In this document: one piece after another, positions 9,022 to 17,766 of the stretch
How positions within the stretch are numbered: position 1 is the stretch's first letter
How the letters are laid out: every line of letters starts with the position of its first letter
Assembly: GCA_023436065.1 (NCBI GenBank)
Contig: JAEZKU010000015.1
Span: 12,575-76,574, forward strand
Direction of reading: 5' to 3'
Length of the DNA: 64,000 nt
DNA from: Bacillota bacterium
GTDB lineage: Bacteria; Bacillota; Clostridia; Lachnospirales; Lachnospiraceae
Notes under the pieces: generated by a model
What the model was told of the DNA's origin: nothing
Databases searched by the model: none
What the model saw: the letters and a program-made list of their open reading frames with translations, nothing else
Made by a program: the position numbers and the translations under genes

Positions 9022-10431
9022 CTATTCAGATGCCTTAGTCAGAGAAAAGATAAATTCTGTGCCTACCCCTTCTGTACTGATGACATTGATATTCTCGTTA
9101 TGTGCCTGAATGATCTCCTTCGTGATGGAAAGGCCAAGACCTGTTCCGCGTTTATCCTTACCACGGGATACGTCCGTCTTATAGAAGCGCTCCCAGATCT
9201 TCTTGATGGAGTCCTTCGGAATACCGATTCCATAATCCTTTACAGAGACAAATACTTTTTCACCTTTTTCCTCAGTACTTACCTTGATTTTTGAATTGGA
9301 ATGACTGAACTTAATAGCATTATCAATCAGGTTGTAGAGTACCTGCTGTATCTTACCTACATCGGCCTCGACCATTGTTTGCTTGGAGGAGAAGACAAGA
9401 TTGAGCGTGATCTTCTTCTCACGGCAGGAGCCTTCAAAGGATTCTGCAGTACGCTTTATGATATTATTGATGTCAAAGGTTGTAATATCAAGGAAGGTTC
9501 CGTGGTTCTCAAAGCTATTCAATTCCAAAAGCCCGGAAGTAAGCTTGGTCAAACGGTCTGTTTCAAAAAGAATGATATTCAGATATTTGTCCTGCATTTC
9601 ATGTGGAATTGTACCATCCATGATGGCAGTGGCATAGCCCTTGATGGAGGTCAGAGGAGAGCGGAAGTCATGGGAGATATTTGCCACGAACTTCTTCTGG
9701 TAATCGTCCAGCTTACTTAACTCGCCGGCCATATAGGAGATTGCCGCTCCGAGGTCACGATATTCACTGAGACCCTTGAGGATTAAGGCATAATTATAAT
9801 TTCCGGAGGAATATTCCTTGGCAGCCTTCATCAGGTTCTTGAGAGGAACTGCAATAATGTAATAGATATAGACGAAGATGAAGAAAAATAAGGCTAAAAA
9901 CACCAGGAAACAGATATTGATGACATCCATATAGTAGAGGGACTGGAATTCAATATCCTGATGAGAAGTATGGAGTACGACATAGCCGCGAATCCGGGTA
10001 TTATAGATGATGGGGTGAGTCAGACTCATCATGGGTTCGGTAAAGACGTCCTTGATGTTGTTGTTCTCTGAGTTCGCCATTTCCATAAAGACCGGATCAA
10101 TCCTATTGATGTTTCTGCCGGTGGTATTATTGGTGGTAGAGGAATCAGCGATGATGTTGCCACTGGAGTTTACAATCCAGACGCGGATTCCCAGAAAGGT
10201 TTCGATGGATTTTAACTGAACAGTCAGATTATTAAGAGACATTGTCTCATCAATAAAGCTTGACATGTACTCGGAATCTATCAGCTTAGCTTCCCTCATC
10301 ATCTGATCCACTTTATCTTTTTTAAGCTTTTGAACCAGTAGGTTTGCACCATATGTATTCAGCAGCAGAAAAATCATCACTCCTGAGAGGAGATAACATA
10401 TCATCAACCTGGACCAAATGGTCTTCCTCAT
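9022..10431 (-). CDS. Membrane sensor histidine kinase (HAMP-HisKA-HATPase)
   Basis: 469 residues from the ATG at 10431, 20 nt after the response-regulator stop, with AGGTAGGG upstream. Transmembrane helix 1 is at ~6-27, an extracellular sensor region spans ~28-155, and helix 2 is at ~157-183. HAMP follows, then the HisKA H-box SHDFRSPLTSIKGY, the N-box NLIDNAIKFSH, the G-boxes DYGIGIPKDS and GTGLGLSI. All catalytic elements are intact. The signal is unknown; architecture is PhoR/ResE-like. Confidence 0.93.
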   Translation of the reverse strand: MRKTIWSRLMICYLLSGVMIFLLLNTYGANLLVQKLKKDKVDQMMREAKLIDSEYMSSFIDETMSLNNLTVQLKSIETFLGIRVWIVNSSGNIIADSSTTNNTTGRNINRIDPVFMEMANSENNNIKDVFTEPMMSLTHPIIYNTRIRGYVVLHTSHQDIEFQSLYYMDVINICFLVFLALFFFIFVYIYYIIAVPLKNLMKAAKEYSSGNYNYALILKGLSEYRDLGAAISYMAGELSKLDDYQKKFVANISHDFRSPLTSIKGYATAIMDGTIPHEMQDKYLNIILFETDRLTKLTSGLLELNSFENHGTFLDITTFDINNIIKRTAESFEGSCREKKITLNLVFSSKQTMVEADVGKIQQVLYNLIDNAIKFSHSNSKIKVSTEEKGEKVFVSVKDYGIGIPKDSIKKIWERFYKTDVSRGKDKRGTGLGLSITKEIIQAHNENINVISTEGVGTEFIFSLTKASE

Positions 10432-10450
10432 GGTGTTCCCTACCTTTCTG

Positions 10451-11173
10451 TTATCGTTTCGCGGCAGTCCTTGCTTCAAACTTATAACCGATGCCCCATA
10501 CGGTTGCGAGATTCCAATCCTTATGATCCTTGATCTTTTCCCTGAGACGTTTGATATGGACATCTACGGTTCTGGTATCTCCGTAATACTCATAACCCCA
10601 GATGTGATCTAATAGCTGCTCTCTGGTAAATACCTGGTTCGGATTGGAAGCCAGGAAATATAAGAGCTCCAATTCCTTTGGCGGCATTTCTACATTTTCA
10701 CCAAGATATTGGACGGAATAATTACTTAAATTAATAGTCAGATCCGGATAAACTACAAAATCACCTGTTTGTGCAGGAAGCTCCGGCTCTTCCTTGGCAG
10801 CAGGATGAAAACGCCGAAGTACGGCCCGTACACGGGCTACCAATTCTTTGGAATCGAAGGGCTTAATTACATAGTCATCCGCTCCAAGCTCCAAGCCCAG
10901 TACCTTATCAAATATTTCACCCTTTGCGGAAAGCATGATGATGGGTACGGAAGAGGACTTTCTTATCTCACGGCAAACCTCATACCCGTCAATACCGGGG
11001 AGCATCAGATCGAGCAATACGAGATTAGGCTCATAGGCGGCAAATTCACGGATGGCAGCTTCACCGTCATTTACGATCATGGTATCGAAGCATTCCTTAG
11101 TCAGATATAGAGAAATCAGTTCGGCGATATTGACATCATCGTCAACGATCAGTATTTTTTGTTTGGCTATCAT
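10451..11173 (-). CDS. OmpR-family response regulator
   Basis: 240 residues. The receiver domain has acidic Asp11-13, phospho-acceptor Asp55 (VLLDLMLPGIDGYE), switch Ser/Thr and Lys in YVIKPFD. The C-terminal winged-helix DNA-binding domain (~135-235) ends with TVDVHIKRLREKI and TVWGIGYKFE. It is the first gene of the unit regulator-kinase-(acyltransferase), so the kinase at 9022-10431 is its partner. An upstream ribosome site, AGGAG, is present. Confidence 0.95.
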   Translation of the reverse strand: MIAKQKILIVDDDVNIAELISLYLTKECFDTMIVNDGEAAIREFAAYEPNLVLLDLMLPGIDGYEVCREIRKSSSVPIIMLSAKGEIFDKVLGLELGADDYVIKPFDSKELVARVRAVLRRFHPAAKEEPELPAQTGDFVVYPDLTINLSNYSVQYLGENVEMPPKELELLYFLASNPNQVFTREQLLDHIWGYEYYGDTRTVDVHIKRLREKIKDHKDWNLATVWGIGYKFEARTAAKR

Positions 11174-11201
11174 GGCATACTCCTTTCTGTAGTATCTTTG
11201 G

Positions 11202-13580
11202 CTACTTAAATTCCACTATAGTTACACCCTGGTCCCCTTCTCCGAAAGCTCCGAGACGGAAGGACTTAACGTAATTTAACTTCTTTAAATGGGCATGGAT
11301 CGCATTGCGCAAGGCTCCGGTCCCGCGCCCGTGGATAACGGTAACCTGTGGAAGGTGTGCCAGATATGCGTCGTCAAGATATTTATCCAGATCCGAGAGT
11401 GCCTCATCCACCGTCTTGCCTATCAGGTTGATATCGGGGTGGATGTTGGCGGATTTGGACATCTTGATTTTTCCGCTCTGTGTTCTGGTTAGTCCGGGAG
11501 CTGTGACAGTCTCTTCTTCAACCAGTTCGATATCCTTGAGGTTCACAAGGGAACGTAGAATACCCATCTGCACATAGAGATCACCCTTAGCATTCGGCAG
11601 AGTGCTTACAGTACCCTTGAGACCCAGACTGATGACATTCACGGAATCACCCACGCGGAGATTCTTAAAAGAGATAGCCTTTGCCTTCTTTGGTGTATTT
11701 TTAGCATTCAGCTTTTCGCTGTCACTCAGGCGCTCCCTGATGGAATTGCGCTCATTCTCCATATCCTTGATATCTCCGCCCTCCTGAAGCCATTTATTAT
11801 AGCGGCGGATGCTCTGGTCAGCAAAATCCTTAGCTTCCTGAAGTACGGCAGCAGCTTTCTCCTTAGCCTCCCGAAGCAGACGTTCCCTGCTAGCATCCAG
11901 GGATTCGTTCTTCTTCGCCAGGTTCTTCTTCAGCTGCTCTATCTCTTGCTTATATCTTAAGATTTCGTTCTGTTCCTTCTCTATGGTTACCCGGTTGGCT
12001 TCCAGGTCACTGATCAGATCCTCGAAGCTCTTCTCCTGTTCGCCAATCCTCTTCTTTGCATCATCAATAATATAATCCGGAAGGCCGAGCTTTGAAGAGA
12101 TGGCAAAGGCATTACTCTTACCCGGTATACCGATCAGCAGGCGGTAAGTGGGACGAAGTGTCTCGACATCAAATTCACAGCAGGCATTGGACACACCTTC
12201 TGTGGAGAGTGCATAGATTTTCAGCTCACTGTAGTGAGTGGTAGCCATCGTCCTGATATTTCTCCTGTGAAGATGGGACAGTATGGACATGGCAAGTGCT
12301 GCACCCTCTGTAGGGTCAGTACCTGCACCAAGCTCATCGAAAAGAACCAACGAATTCTGATCTGCCTTCTCCAGAATCTTCACAATGTTCGTCATATGAG
12401 AGGAGAAGGTACTGAGACTTTGCTCAATGCTTTGCTCATCTCCGATATCAGCATAGACATCTTCGAATATCGTCAGTTCGGAACCGTCAAAGGCAGGTAT
12501 ATGCAGGCCTGCCTGCCCCATGAGGGTTAACAGACCGACAGTCTTTAAGGTAACGGTCTTACCACCGGTGTTCGGGCCGGTAATGATCAGCATGCTGAAG
12601 TCCTTACCCAGCATAATATCAATCGGGACCACCTTTTTGGCATCAATCAGGGGATGACGACCCTTCTTGATATTTAAGATCCCCTTCTGATTAAAGACAG
12701 GTTCAGAGCCCTTCATCTGCTTGGACAGTGCTGCTCTGGCAAAGATGAAATCCAGTTCGGTCAGGGTGGCAAAATCATAAGTAAGATTCTCCTCCTGCTC
12801 CGCTGCCTGGTTGCTTAAATCTGCCAGTACCTTCTCGATTTCCTCCTGCTCCTTAATTGCCAACTCCCGAAGCTCATTGTTCAGGCGCACGATAGCCATG
12901 GGCTCGATGAACAAAGTTGAGCCGGTGGAGGATTGATCATGGATCATACCCTGGAACTGGCCCTTATATTCCGCACGTACCGGCAGACAGTATCTGCCGT
13001 TACGCTGTGTGATGAGATTGTCCTGAAGCATGGTTCTCGAAGAGTTCAGGATGGACGAGAGCTCGCTGTGAATCTTATCATTCGCATTCTTGATTGCCCG
13101 ACGGACACTCTTTAATGCAGGACTGGCATCATCTGCGATCTCATCCTCGGAGATGATACATCGCTTGATCTCATTATTCAGAGGGGTCAGAGGTTCCAGA
13201 CCGGCAAAGAACTCCGTCAGAGAATCCTCAGTCATGTCGCTGCCGTCTTTTCCCGTATAACCTCCATAAGCCTTCAGCCTAAGGACTGCATCGAGGTCGG
13301 AGCTGATGTGTAAAAGCTCAACTGCACTTAGGGCAGAGCCTACCTTCAGTCTTAGGATGGAGGGGCGGATGTCGTGAATTCCGCCAAAGGATACGCTGCC
13401 CTTACGAAGCAGACGGGATAGTGCATCCGTGGTTTGCTTCTGGAGCATAGCGATTACTGCCGGATCTGTCTGCGGCAGGAGTCCGGTACATAGCTCACGG
13501 CCTGAGGAGGTTCCCGCCAGAGCTGATAATTTATCAATAATTTTATTATATTCAAGGGTTAGTAGTGCTTTCTCGTTCAT
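11202..13580 (-). CDS. mutS2: MutS2 ATPase with C-terminal Smr endonuclease domain
   Basis: 792 residues from the ATG at 13580; MNEKALLTLEYNKI matches the usual MutS2 N-terminus, and a start eight codons upstream has no ribosome site. MutS core/lever (~1-300) is followed by the ATPase with Walker A GPNTGGKTVTLKT, Walker B SLVLFDELGAGTDPTEG and ATTHYSELK, a long coiled coil (~510-620) and an Smr domain with VIHGRGTGALR. MutS2 is linked to suppression of recombination and, in Bacillus, to splitting collided ribosomes (RqcU). Length and order are typical. Confidence 0.96.
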   Translation of the reverse strand: MNEKALLTLEYNKIIDKLSALAGTSSGRELCTGLLPQTDPAVIAMLQKQTTDALSRLLRKGSVSFGGIHDIRPSILRLKVGSALSAVELLHISSDLDAVLRLKAYGGYTGKDGSDMTEDSLTEFFAGLEPLTPLNNEIKRCIISEDEIADDASPALKSVRRAIKNANDKIHSELSSILNSSRTMLQDNLITQRNGRYCLPVRAEYKGQFQGMIHDQSSTGSTLFIEPMAIVRLNNELRELAIKEQEEIEKVLADLSNQAAEQEENLTYDFATLTELDFIFARAALSKQMKGSEPVFNQKGILNIKKGRHPLIDAKKVVPIDIMLGKDFSMLIITGPNTGGKTVTLKTVGLLTLMGQAGLHIPAFDGSELTIFEDVYADIGDEQSIEQSLSTFSSHMTNIVKILEKADQNSLVLFDELGAGTDPTEGAALAMSILSHLHRRNIRTMATTHYSELKIYALSTEGVSNACCEFDVETLRPTYRLLIGIPGKSNAFAISSKLGLPDYIIDDAKKRIGEQEKSFEDLISDLEANRVTIEKEQNEILRYKQEIEQLKKNLAKKNESLDASRERLLREAKEKAAAVLQEAKDFADQSIRRYNKWLQEGGDIKDMENERNSIRERLSDSEKLNAKNTPKKAKAISFKNLRVGDSVNVISLGLKGTVSTLPNAKGDLYVQMGILRSLVNLKDIELVEEETVTAPGLTRTQSGKIKMSKSANIHPDINLIGKTVDEALSDLDKYLDDAYLAHLPQVTVIHGRGTGALRNAIHAHLKKLNYVKSFRLGAFGEGDQGVTIVEFK

Positions 13581-13697
13581 TTTCCTATTAGGCCTTTCTT
13601 TCATTCTGCTACGTCAAAAGATACTATACTTATTTTACCTTAAGTTGTAAAAAAATAAAACTACTAATTCGAGATTAAAGGCAGAGAAACAGGACTT

Positions 13698-14027
13698 CTA
13701 GCTCCGCTTCATATTCTTTCTGCCCCAGTCAGACATCTTATCAAGAATAGGTACAAGGGTCTCACCCTTGGGTGTCAGAGAGTATTCCACCTTCGGAGGA
13801 ACTTGAGGGTATTCATTACGAAAGACAAGCTGCTCAGCCTCCAGCTCCTTCAGTTCCTGTGCCAGCATTTTATGCGTGATGTTCGGTACGGACTTTTTTA
13901 ATTGGGAATACCTTAAGACACCTTGTTCAGATAAGGCATAGATAATTAACCATTTCCATTTACCGCCTACGACAGCCAATGTATAGACAATAGGACATCC
14001 CTGCTCATTTAGAGGCCAATTCGCCAT
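13698..14027 (-). CDS. HxlR-family winged-helix regulator
   Basis: 109 residues from the ATG at 14027 (AAGGAGA nine nt upstream). The HxlR core is clear: CPIVYTLAVVGGKWKWLIIYAL, LRYSQLKKSVPNITHKMLAQELKELE, then YSLTPKGETLVPILDKMSDWG. The initial Cys matches redox-sensing members (HypR/YodB type). It is divergent from a nitroreductase gene, the usual target arrangement, so quinone or disulfide-stress control of that gene is likely (inference). Confidence 0.9.
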   Translation of the reverse strand: MANWPLNEQGCPIVYTLAVVGGKWKWLIIYALSEQGVLRYSQLKKSVPNITHKMLAQELKELEAEQLVFRNEYPQVPPKVEYSLTPKGETLVPILDKMSDWGRKNMKRS

Positions 14028-14036
14028 AAAATACAC

Positions 14037-14349
14037 TCTCCTTTTGTATAGTATCTCACATTAAAGTGCATACTTCCTTTTTCAATCATATCATATATAA
14101 TCAATTTGTAAACAAGAATATGTAAAAAATGTCAGAACAATTATGACATCTTATTAATCATTACTTGGCTTGGCAAAAGGTCATGACACCTTTGGTGTCA
14201 TGACAGACCGGTCAGACACTGATCAGAAAGCTTGCTTTCATGAGAAGTTGTCTGACTGGTCGGCCGGATGTTTACATCCGGACCTTTTGCCAGAAAGGAT
14301 TTACCTTGTAGAGAGTGCTTTATAATAAGTTAATGAAAGGGGTATCAAA
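14037..14349. promoter_or_regulatory. Divergent control region of the hxlR and nitroreductase genes
   Basis: 312 bp without a gene. Next to hxlR, GTAT/ATAC half-sites (GTATctcacattaaagtgcATAC) could form an HxlR operator. The rest is dominated by the folded element at 14171-14292, and a TATAAT-like box lies near 14321. Confidence 0.4.
14171..14292. repeat. Multi-branched palindromic element (122 bp)
   Basis: The outer stem TGGCAAAAGGTC (14171-14182) pairs with GACCTTTTGCCA (14281-14292). Inside are three hairpins: TCATGACACC/GGTGTCATGA (14181-14203), a 13-bp arm GACCGGTCAGACA with TGTCTGACTGGTC (14206-14218 / 14249-14261, one wobble), and CCGGATGT/ACATCCGG (14264-14281). Nearly every base is paired, giving a four-way-junction-like fold. 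Confidence 0.75.
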
Positions 14350-14877
14350 ATGAGTGATTTTTTAACACTGGCTAAAACACGTTATTCCACAAGAAAATAT
14401 CAGGATCGTCCTGTTGAACAGGAGAAGCTTTTGGCGATCCTGGAGGCCGGGAGGGTTGCTCCTACAGCCTGCAACTTTCAACCGCAGCGCGTGCTTGTAA
14501 TCAGGGAGAAGGAGGGACTGGAAAAGCTTGCCCAGACTGCTAACTTCTTTCATGCTCCTCTGGCTATTGTGGTATGCGTAAATCATGATGAGACCTGGAA
14601 GCGGGATTATGATAATAAGGATATCGCAGACGTTGATGTGACAATTGTCACGGATCACATGATCCTACAGGCAACAGCCCTGGGCTTACAATCGGTATGG
14701 ATTTGTAAGATCGATCCTGTGAAAATGAGGGAGTTATTCCATATCCCGGACAATATTGAACCGGTCAATCTTCTTGCGATTGGTTATGAAGCAGGAGAAG
14801 GCAAGAGTGTGGACCGCCATGACACCATGCGGAAACCTTTGGAAGAGACGGTGGTATATGAGAGCTTCTGCTCATAA
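14350..14877 (+). CDS. Nitroreductase-family FMN oxidoreductase
   Basis: 175 residues; ribosome site AAGGGG upstream. The N-terminus has the FMN-phosphate pattern RYSTRKYQDRPVEQEKL, then EAGRVAPTACNFQPQRVLVI and the C-terminal GYEAGEGKSVDRHDTMRKPL. These short clostridial members reduce nitro, quinone or flavin substrates using NAD(P)H. It is probably repressed by the divergent HxlR protein. A long terminator follows. Confidence 0.9.
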   Translation: MSDFLTLAKTRYSTRKYQDRPVEQEKLLAILEAGRVAPTACNFQPQRVLVIREKEGLEKLAQTANFFHAPLAIVVCVNHDETWKRDYDNKDIADVDVTIVTDHMILQATALGLQSVWICKIDPVKMRELFHIPDNIEPVNLLAIGYEAGEGKSVDRHDTMRKPLEETVVYESFCS

Positions 14878-14909
14878 TGGCAAAACTCTTCAATATTAAG
14901 AGCTTAGAG

Positions 14910-14964
14910 AAAGCCCTATTCGGAGACTGATCAGTGATCTGTTCTCACGAATAAGGGCTTTTTG
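14910..14964 (+). terminator. Terminator of the nitroreductase gene
   Basis: AAAGCCCTATTCG (14910-14922) pairs, with one bulge, with CGAATAAGGGCTTTTT (14948-14963). A U-tract is included. The remaining bases to 15171 hold only A+T-rich promoter-like sequence for the next gene. Confidence 0.8.
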
Positions 14965-15171
14965 ACTGGATTTCTGTACTCTTTGATTGGATAAATAATA
15001 ACTGCTTAACTCACTATGAAGATGGAATTGAAATTATTACCGAAATGTGGCATAATGAAGGGAGCCCTTTGTTTACAAATAATTCATAGTATGTTCATAT
15101 GTCAATGATAAAATAGGAAATATGTATCATAAGATTCTCAATTATGTTAGATCTCTTAAAGGAGAATAGAA

Positions 15172-16509
15172 ATGTCTGAGAATGACAAGAAGGATTTTGA
15201 ATTTATTAAGGAACAGGTAATAGAAAAGAAGCGTAAAAAGATCAAAAAGCGTCTAATGCCCTTTGTCATGACAGTCTGCCTGGCGATTCTGTTCGGTCTG
15301 GTTGCTGCTGTAACATTTGTCTTAGCTGCACCAAGGCTGGATGAATTCCTACATAAGGATGAAGAGACAAAGACGCCGGCAGAATTCCCGACAGTGTATC
15401 CGGAGGATCAGACTCCTGTCACAACCGTGACGCCTGTCCCGAAGGACAATACGGAGAAAGACATAGAGGTTAACGGAGACAATATATCAAAGATACCGGA
15501 TACCGTAGTCGTTGATCAAAGGATTGATGCCAGCTTAGATGATTTTGTGAATATGTACGGTGAACTTCGTAAGGTTGCTTACGATGTGAATAAATCTTTA
15601 ATTAAAGTAATCGGGATAACCGAGACTGAGGATGTGTGGTTTGGTACGCATGTGGAGCTGACGGAAGAAACGACGGGACTTCTGATCCATAATGATAATG
15701 TGAATCTGCTGGCGCTTGTCAGTCTGGATCGTATTCGTAAGGCAGATCGAATTCGTGTGGAATTCTCCAAAAGCTTCAGCGTGGATGCTACGATTCAGGA
15801 TTATGAAACCGAATTGAATCTCGCGGTGATTTCTATACCGATTAAAGAAATTCCTGCCGGTTATCTGGACAATACCGAGATTGCCAAGCTTGGAGAATCC
15901 TTTACTCTGGTAGCCGGAAGCCCGATTCTTGCATTGGGCAGTCCAAATGGACATGTTGGTTCGATGGAATTTGGTATTATCTCCAGCGGTAACACAGTTG
16001 CTTATATTACGGATAACCAGCTGGATCTGTTTAATACCGATATCGATGTCAATGAGAAGGGTGACGGTATCATCGTAAATACAAAGGGAGAGGTAATCGG
16101 CCTGATTACACGTACCTTAAAGGATGGGGTCAGCGACAGTCTGAACGTCTGTATCGGAATCAGCAGAATAAAGCCTTTGCTGACAGATTTGGTAAATAAT
16201 AACCCCCGTATTTATTTTGGTGTTAAGACAGAAAACATGACAGACACCACCAGAGCGGAGCATGAAATCGCAAATGGTATCTTTGTAGATGAAACAATAG
16301 AGGACTCACCTGCCTTTGAGGCGGGTATACAGGCCGGTGACATCATTCTGTATGTGGAGGATGAGATGATCATAGATACGAGTGATTTCTATAGTACCCT
16401 GGCCTATCGAAAAGCCGGAGACAAAATTTCTGTCAGATTGAAACGTACTGCCGGTTCTACTGAGAAGGAATTAACGGTCACGGTAACACTGGCTGAGAAA
16501 AAGAAGTAA
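15172..16509 (+). CDS. HtrA/DegP-like membrane-anchored PDZ protein without a catalytic triad
   Basis: 445 residues: a basic cytoplasmic tail, one transmembrane helix (~residues 32-54), a Thr/Pro-rich linker, a trypsin-like domain (~120-340) and a PDZ domain (~345-440, FVDETIEDSPAFEAGIQAGDIIL). The serine-protease fold is recognisable from ALGSPNGHVGSMEFGIISS and NTKGEVIGLITR. However, the triad positions are replaced: the usual TNxHV site reads LALVSL, the usual DLAV site reads ELNLAV, and GNSGG reads EKGDG. It is most likely a non-proteolytic binding or sensor homologue in the cell envelope. Confidence 0.85.
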   Translation: MSENDKKDFEFIKEQVIEKKRKKIKKRLMPFVMTVCLAILFGLVAAVTFVLAAPRLDEFLHKDEETKTPAEFPTVYPEDQTPVTTVTPVPKDNTEKDIEVNGDNISKIPDTVVVDQRIDASLDDFVNMYGELRKVAYDVNKSLIKVIGITETEDVWFGTHVELTEETTGLLIHNDNVNLLALVSLDRIRKADRIRVEFSKSFSVDATIQDYETELNLAVISIPIKEIPAGYLDNTEIAKLGESFTLVAGSPILALGSPNGHVGSMEFGIISSGNTVAYITDNQLDLFNTDIDVNEKGDGIIVNTKGEVIGLITRTLKDGVSDSLNVCIGISRIKPLLTDLVNNNPRIYFGVKTENMTDTTRAEHEIANGIFVDETIEDSPAFEAGIQAGDIILYVEDEMIIDTSDFYSTLAYRKAGDKISVRLKRTAGSTEKELTVTVTLAEKKK

Positions 16510-16516
16510 CCAATTT

Positions 16517-16556
16517 AGGAATGTGTTAAAAGGTAACTTTTAACGCATTCCTTTTT
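16517..16556 (+). terminator. Terminator of the HtrA-like gene
   Basis: AGGAATGtGTTAAAAG and CTTTTAACgCATTCC form a stem with loop GTAA, followed by a T5 tract. Confidence 0.85.
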
Positions 16557-16564
16557 AGCATACA

Positions 16565-16685
16565 GATTAAAGTATCAAAAGGTGCTTCGCTCTTTTCCAA
16601 CTACAATAGATTGCCATTGCAAGCTAGCTTGCAGAGCAATCTATTGTAGCCGGAAAGCACCGTAGGTACTTTTGATACTTTAATC
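16565..16685. repeat. Nested inverted-repeat element (121 bp)
   Basis: Outer arms 16565-16581 and 16669-16685 are 17-bp perfect complements (GATTAAAGTATCAAAAG). Inside, 16601-16614 pairs with 16636-16649 over 14 bp (CTACAATAGATTGC), and its loop contains the self-complementary GCAAGCTAGCTTGC. GGTGCTT near 16582 can also pair with AAGCACC near 16661. No coding capacity. Confidence 0.75.
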
Positions 16686-16786
16686 TTATACAGGATTTCA
16701 ATAATTAATACTTTATATATCCTCTCCCGTAGGGTATAATATTGATGAACTTAAAACGGTTCCGTTAGATTAGAAAGGTAGAGAAG

Positions 16787-17740
16787 ATGAGATATATTCA
16801 GGATTTGAGAGAGAATGACTTTATTAAGAACGAGATTTATCTGTGTAAATCCAAGCAGATATTGACGGGGAAGAGCGGTAAAACCTATGCCTCTCTGATA
16901 TTACAGGACAAGACCGGAACCATTGATGCGAAGATTTGGGATTTTGGCAGTGAGATTGAGCAATATGATGCAATGGATTTCGTACATATTGATGCGAGAG
17001 TAACCAGCTTCCAGGATGCACTTCAGCTCAATATCAGCAAGATTTATAAAGGCCGGGAAGGGGAATATTATCCCGAGGATTATTTCCCGGTTACCAATAA
17101 AGATGTGGAAACGATGTACCGCGAAATCAAGGGTTTTGTTGCGATGATTAAGGAACAGAACCTAAGAAGTCTGGCGGAAGCCTTCTTTGTGAATAATGCG
17201 GAGTTCATCAAGCAGTTCAAGAGCCATTCCGCAGCCAAGAGTGTTCATCACAGCTTTGTAGGCGGGTTGCTGGAGCATACACTCAGCGTAGTCAAGCTCT
17301 GTGAATATTATACGACCAGCTATCCCATCCTGAATAAGGATTTATTAATTACAGCTGCGCTGTTTCATGATATCGGTAAGCTGTATGAGCTGTCAGATTT
17401 TCCTGCAAATGATTATACCGATGATGGACAGCTGTTGGGACACATCTTTATCGGAGCCAATATTGTAAGCAACGAGATCAAGAAGATGAATAAGTTCCCG
17501 GCAAAGCTTTCGAATGAGCTGATTCACTGTATTCTTTCGCACCATGGTGAGCTTGAATACGGTTCGCCGAAGAAACCTGCGACCGCGGAAGCTATGGCAC
17601 TTCATTTTGCGGATAATACGGATGCTAAGATGCAGACCCTGACAGAGATGCTTGCCTCAGCTGATCCGAAATCCGAGTGGTTGGGCTATCAGAAACTGTT
17701 CGAATCAAATATCAGACGCAGCACCAAAGAGAAGGAATAA
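16787..17740 (+). CDS. yhaM: 3'-5' exoribonuclease YhaM (OB-fold plus HD domain)
   Basis: 317 residues. The N-terminal OB-fold nucleic-acid-binding domain (~1-95, KTYASLILQDKTGTIDAKIWD) is followed by an HD metal-dependent domain. Its ligands lie in HHSFVGGLLEHTLSV, LFHDIGKLYEL and ILSHHGELEYGSP. YhaM shortens RNA 3' ends in Firmicutes and is also linked to DNA replication. The rlmD start lies 26 nt downstream, suggesting one transcript. Confidence 0.93.
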   Translation: MRYIQDLRENDFIKNEIYLCKSKQILTGKSGKTYASLILQDKTGTIDAKIWDFGSEIEQYDAMDFVHIDARVTSFQDALQLNISKIYKGREGEYYPEDYFPVTNKDVETMYREIKGFVAMIKEQNLRSLAEAFFVNNAEFIKQFKSHSAAKSVHHSFVGGLLEHTLSVVKLCEYYTTSYPILNKDLLITAALFHDIGKLYELSDFPANDYTDDGQLLGHIFIGANIVSNEIKKMNKFPAKLSNELIHCILSHHGELEYGSPKKPATAEAMALHFADNTDAKMQTLTEMLASADPKSEWLGYQKLFESNIRRSTKEKE

Positions 17741-17766
17741 AAAGCTGCTACGGAGTGGTAAAATAT

